A stretch of 7,733 nt of DNA, taken from Gemmatimonadota bacterium. GTDB lineage: Bacteria > Gemmatimonadota > Gemmatimonadetes > Gemmatimonadales > GWC2-71-9. Under the pieces are notes generated by a model that did no database searches, had not been told where the DNA came from, and saw nothing but the letters and a program-made list of their open reading frames with translations. The translations under genes were made by a program, and so were the position numbers. Below are positions 6,122-7,733 of the stretch, piece after piece. Location: assembly GCA_029884275.1 (NCBI GenBank), contig JAOUIC010000065.1, positions 1-7,733 of the forward strand. Reading direction: 5' to 3'. Numbering within the stretch: position 1 is the first letter of the stretch; each line of letters begins with the position of its first letter.

Positions 6122-6787
6122 CTAATCCTGCTGCCGAACCGCCACCGCCTCAATCGGGAACTCCACCTCGTCCGCCACCCGGACGGAGCCGGCCGGACCG
6201 CCACGATACGGCCTGATCCCGGAGTCACTCTGCCTCACGGTGAAACTGCTCCGGGCCTTCAGCGTGTCCCCCGTGAAGGCCGCGTCCACCAGCACCTTCA
6301 CCGTCCGGGTCTGCCCATGCATCGTCAGGTCCGCCGTGACCTGATAATGACCACCATCCTGCGCGACTGACTTCGAAACGAAGACGATCTCGGGGTACTG
6401 GACCACCTGCATCACGTCGTCGCGCATCGACGCCGTCACCTTCCGTATCTCCTGGGTGTGGGGAGGGGTGAGCACCTGGAGGCTGTCCGTCGGAATGCGG
6501 ATGCGGATGACCGTGGCGCCGGGGCGTCCCGGGACGCAGAGCACCTCGCCGTCGAAGGCGCTCGCCCGGATGAGATGCTCATGCCCGGCGAAGCCGAAGA
6601 GCCCCGCCTTGCCGGTCTTCACCTCCAGGCGGCTCAGGGACAGCAACCGATAGGTGCCGCCCAACCCTACAGCCGATTGCGCCGCCATCGGCGCGGCGCC
6701 GGCTCCAGCGACGAGGAACATGACCAGCGGCAGCGGGCCCATGCGGATCGTCAGCCGGACCCGAGGGGTGGTGAAGGCGAAGGTCAT
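6122..6787 (-). CDS. YceI-family exported protein
   Basis: The 221-residue product is a secreted, probably periplasmic, lipocalin-like protein of the YceI family. An N-terminal export signal (basic residues at 9-15, hydrophobic core 17-32, likely cleavage after PMAA near 36) precedes the domain. Visible signatures are YRLLSLSRLEVKTGKAG (46-62), FAGHEHLIRASAFDGEV (66-82), IRKVTASMRDDVM, YPEIVFVS (131-138), DLTMHGQTRTV (153-163) and QSDSGIRPYRGG (186-197). YceI proteins form a beta-barrel that binds polyisoprenoid or other amphipathic lipids; E. coli YceI is about 191 aa. Here the usual QSDFGI has serine instead of phenylalanine. The start at 6787 has AGGTGA (6796-6791) 3 nt upstream; an in-frame ATG at 6742 would also leave a signal peptide but lacks a ribosome binding site. 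It is convergent with the channel operon and divergent from the topoisomerase gene. Function in this organism is unknown. Confidence 0.9.
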   Translation of the reverse strand: MTFAFTTPRVRLTIRMGPLPLVMFLVAGAGAAPMAAQSAVGLGGTYRLLSLSRLEVKTGKAGLFGFAGHEHLIRASAFDGEVLCVPGRPGATVIRIRIPTDSLQVLTPPHTQEIRKVTASMRDDVMQVVQYPEIVFVSKSVAQDGGHYQVTADLTMHGQTRTVKVLVDAAFTGDTLKARSSFTVRQSDSGIRPYRGGPAGSVRVADEVEFPIEAVAVRQQD

Positions 6788-6923
6788 CCGTCACCTGGTC
6801 AGGAACTGCAACGGGACCCGGGACCGGACGCGATAGGCTCGCCACCCCGAAGCCCGGCCCCAGCTGCGGCCTCACACAACCATAGTGCTTGGCAGGCAGG
6901 AATGCTGTCGAGAGGATCGAGAG
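6788..6923. other. Divergent intergenic region between the YceI and topoisomerase genes
   Basis: This 136-bp spacer must carry the promoters of both divergent genes. I can see the ribosome binding sites at each end (AGGTGA on the minus strand at 6796-6791, AGAGGA on the plus strand at 6911-6916) but no convincing -35/-10 pair in either direction. No repeat or small gene is evident. Confidence 0.5.
6911..6916 (+). promoter_or_regulatory. Ribosome binding site that fixes the TTG start of the topoisomerase gene
   Basis: AGAGGA lies 7 nt before TTG 6924. No in-frame ATG occurs until 7080, which is already inside the conserved N-terminal domain, so this site supports initiation at TTG. An in-frame GTG at 6885 is possible but has no comparable upstream site. 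Confidence 0.5.
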
Positions 6924-7733
6924 TTGACCATCCCCCCTGAAGCGGGCATCATCCCCGCGACCGACTCTGTCACCCTCAACCGTGATCGCCGAGGACGGCT
7001 GACCATCACTACTCCCGAACCGGTTGACGAACACCGGCAGTCCGCAGCCGAGGCCGGCCTCCGCTACGTCACCGACACGATGCCCGGGATCCGGCGCGTC
7101 GGGGCCGGCAGCGGCGTGTCCTACCTCGGCGCCGACGGCGCGCCGGTGCAGGATCCCGCCACCCTGGAGCGAATCCGTCGGCTGGTCATCCCGCCGGCGT
7201 GGACCGAGGTGTGGATCTGCCCGCAGGAGGAGGGGCACATCCAGGTCACCGCCCGCGATGCCCGGGGCCGGAAGCAGTACCGCTACCACCCCAAGTACCG
7301 CGCCATCCGCGACGAGACCAAGTTCGGCCGGATGCTGGAGTTCAGCGAGCTGCTCCCGGGGATCCGCGGGCGGCTTGAGCTGGACCTGCGCCGCAACGGC
7401 CTCGACCGACGGAAGATCATGGCCACGGTCGTGTGGCTGCTGGAGCGAACCTCCATCCGGATCGGGAACGAGGAGTACGCGCGGGAGAACAAGTCCTACG
7501 GCCTGACCACCATGCGGCGGCGGCACGTGGTGATCCGGGGCGCCAAGCTCGACTTCGAGTTCCGCGGCAAGAGCGGCGTCAGGCACTCCCACTCGATTAC
7601 CGACCGTCGGATCGCGCGGATCGTGCAGCACTGCCAGTCGCTGCCGGGCCAGGAACTGTTCAAGTATCTCGACGAGGACGGACGGCGGCAGTCGGTGGAC
7701 TCGGGCGACATCAACGAGTACCTGCGCGACATC
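6924..7733 (+). CDS. topIB: DNA topoisomerase IB (poxvirus-type), 3' end missing
   Basis: The frame is open from TTG 6924 to the window edge, giving 270 residues without a stop. After a variable N-terminal tail of about 43 residues comes the conserved N-terminal DNA-binding domain (AGLRYVTDTMPGIRRVG, IRRLVIPPAWTEVWICP, GHIQVTARDARGRKQYRYHP at 104-123). The start of the catalytic domain follows: RTSIRIGNEEYA (175-186), KSYGLTTMRRRHV (190-202) and FEFRGKSG (211-218). By alignment from memory with poxvirus and Deinococcus enzymes, Arg179 and Lys216 correspond to the first two catalytic residues; their 37-residue spacing equals that of vaccinia Arg130/Lys167. The remaining Arg, His/Asn and nucleophilic Tyr lie beyond the edge. 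The enzyme relaxes supercoils of both signs through a transient 3'-phosphotyrosyl bond without ATP. Bacterial members are usually about 340-370 aa, so roughly the last quarter is missing. The family call is firm; the start codon is inferred. Confidence 0.92.
   Translation, partial: MTIPPEAGIIPATDSVTLNRDRRGRLTITTPEPVDEHRQSAAEAGLRYVTDTMPGIRRVGAGSGVSYLGADGAPVQDPATLERIRRLVIPPAWTEVWICPQEEGHIQVTARDARGRKQYRYHPKYRAIRDETKFGRMLEFSELLPGIRGRLELDLRRNGLDRRKIMATVVWLLERTSIRIGNEEYARENKSYGLTTMRRRHVVIRGAKLDFEFRGKSGVRHSHSITDRRIARIVQHCQSLPGQELFKYLDEDGRRQSVDSGDINEYLRDI

Noticed and set aside
6889..6906. Sigma-54-like element (TTGGCA ... AATGCT) upstream of the topoisomerase gene
   Set aside because: The GG and GC doublets are separated by 11 nt, not the required 10, and the -12 half is a poor match. 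The site would also leave too little room before the ribosome binding site.
6579..7631. Minus-strand open frame of 350 codons spanning the topoisomerase gene and part of the YceI gene
   Set aside because: It lies opposite the clearly conserved topoisomerase IB and overlaps the YceI gene on the same strand in another frame. The translation is Pro/Asp/Gly/Ala-rich with no domain.

Overview
The window is GC-rich (about two-thirds GC by eye) and gene-dense. It comes from a Gram-negative bacterium: one gene encodes an outer-membrane porin with a signal peptide and a C-terminal aromatic residue, and several products are envelope proteins. Signal peptides that end in Ala-Ala-Gln-(Asp/Ser), the YceI subtype and a poxvirus-type topoisomerase IB would all fit Gemmatimonadota or a nearby soil or aquatic lineage. 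That placement is an impression from the sequence, not a demonstrated assignment.

Layout. Positions 1-313 hold no convincing gene. They contain an AT-rich pocket with a perfect TTGACA hexamer inside a 19-bp near-perfect palindrome, a candidate promoter/operator, followed by a leader of about 200 nt. Next comes a tight run of five plus-strand genes (314-6009): an MscS-family channel, a CorA-type Mg2+/divalent cation channel, a second and larger MscS-family channel with a signal peptide and periplasmic domain, a phosphate-selective-porin-like (OprO/OprP family) outer-membrane protein, and a third MscS-family channel of another subfamily. Junctions are a 2-nt gap, an overlap or 55-nt gap (depending on the start chosen), a 4-nt overlap and a 21-nt gap, so the run looks like one operon. 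A short convergent gap (6010-6121) separates it from a minus-strand gene for an exported YceI-family protein (6122-6787). A divergent gap (6788-6923) then leads to a plus-strand type IB DNA topoisomerase that starts at TTG 6924 and runs off the right edge.

How the genes may work together. Three mechanosensitive-type channels of different architecture, a Mg2+ channel and an outer-membrane porin in one transcription unit suggest an envelope module for ion and osmotic homeostasis: solute passes the outer membrane through the porin, CorA handles divalent cations at the inner membrane, and the MscS proteins release solutes or ions under tension. The combination is the most interesting feature of the window. 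The individual families are well known, and I saw no CRISPR array, mobile element, tRNA or rRNA. The YceI protein and topoisomerase look functionally unrelated to the cluster.
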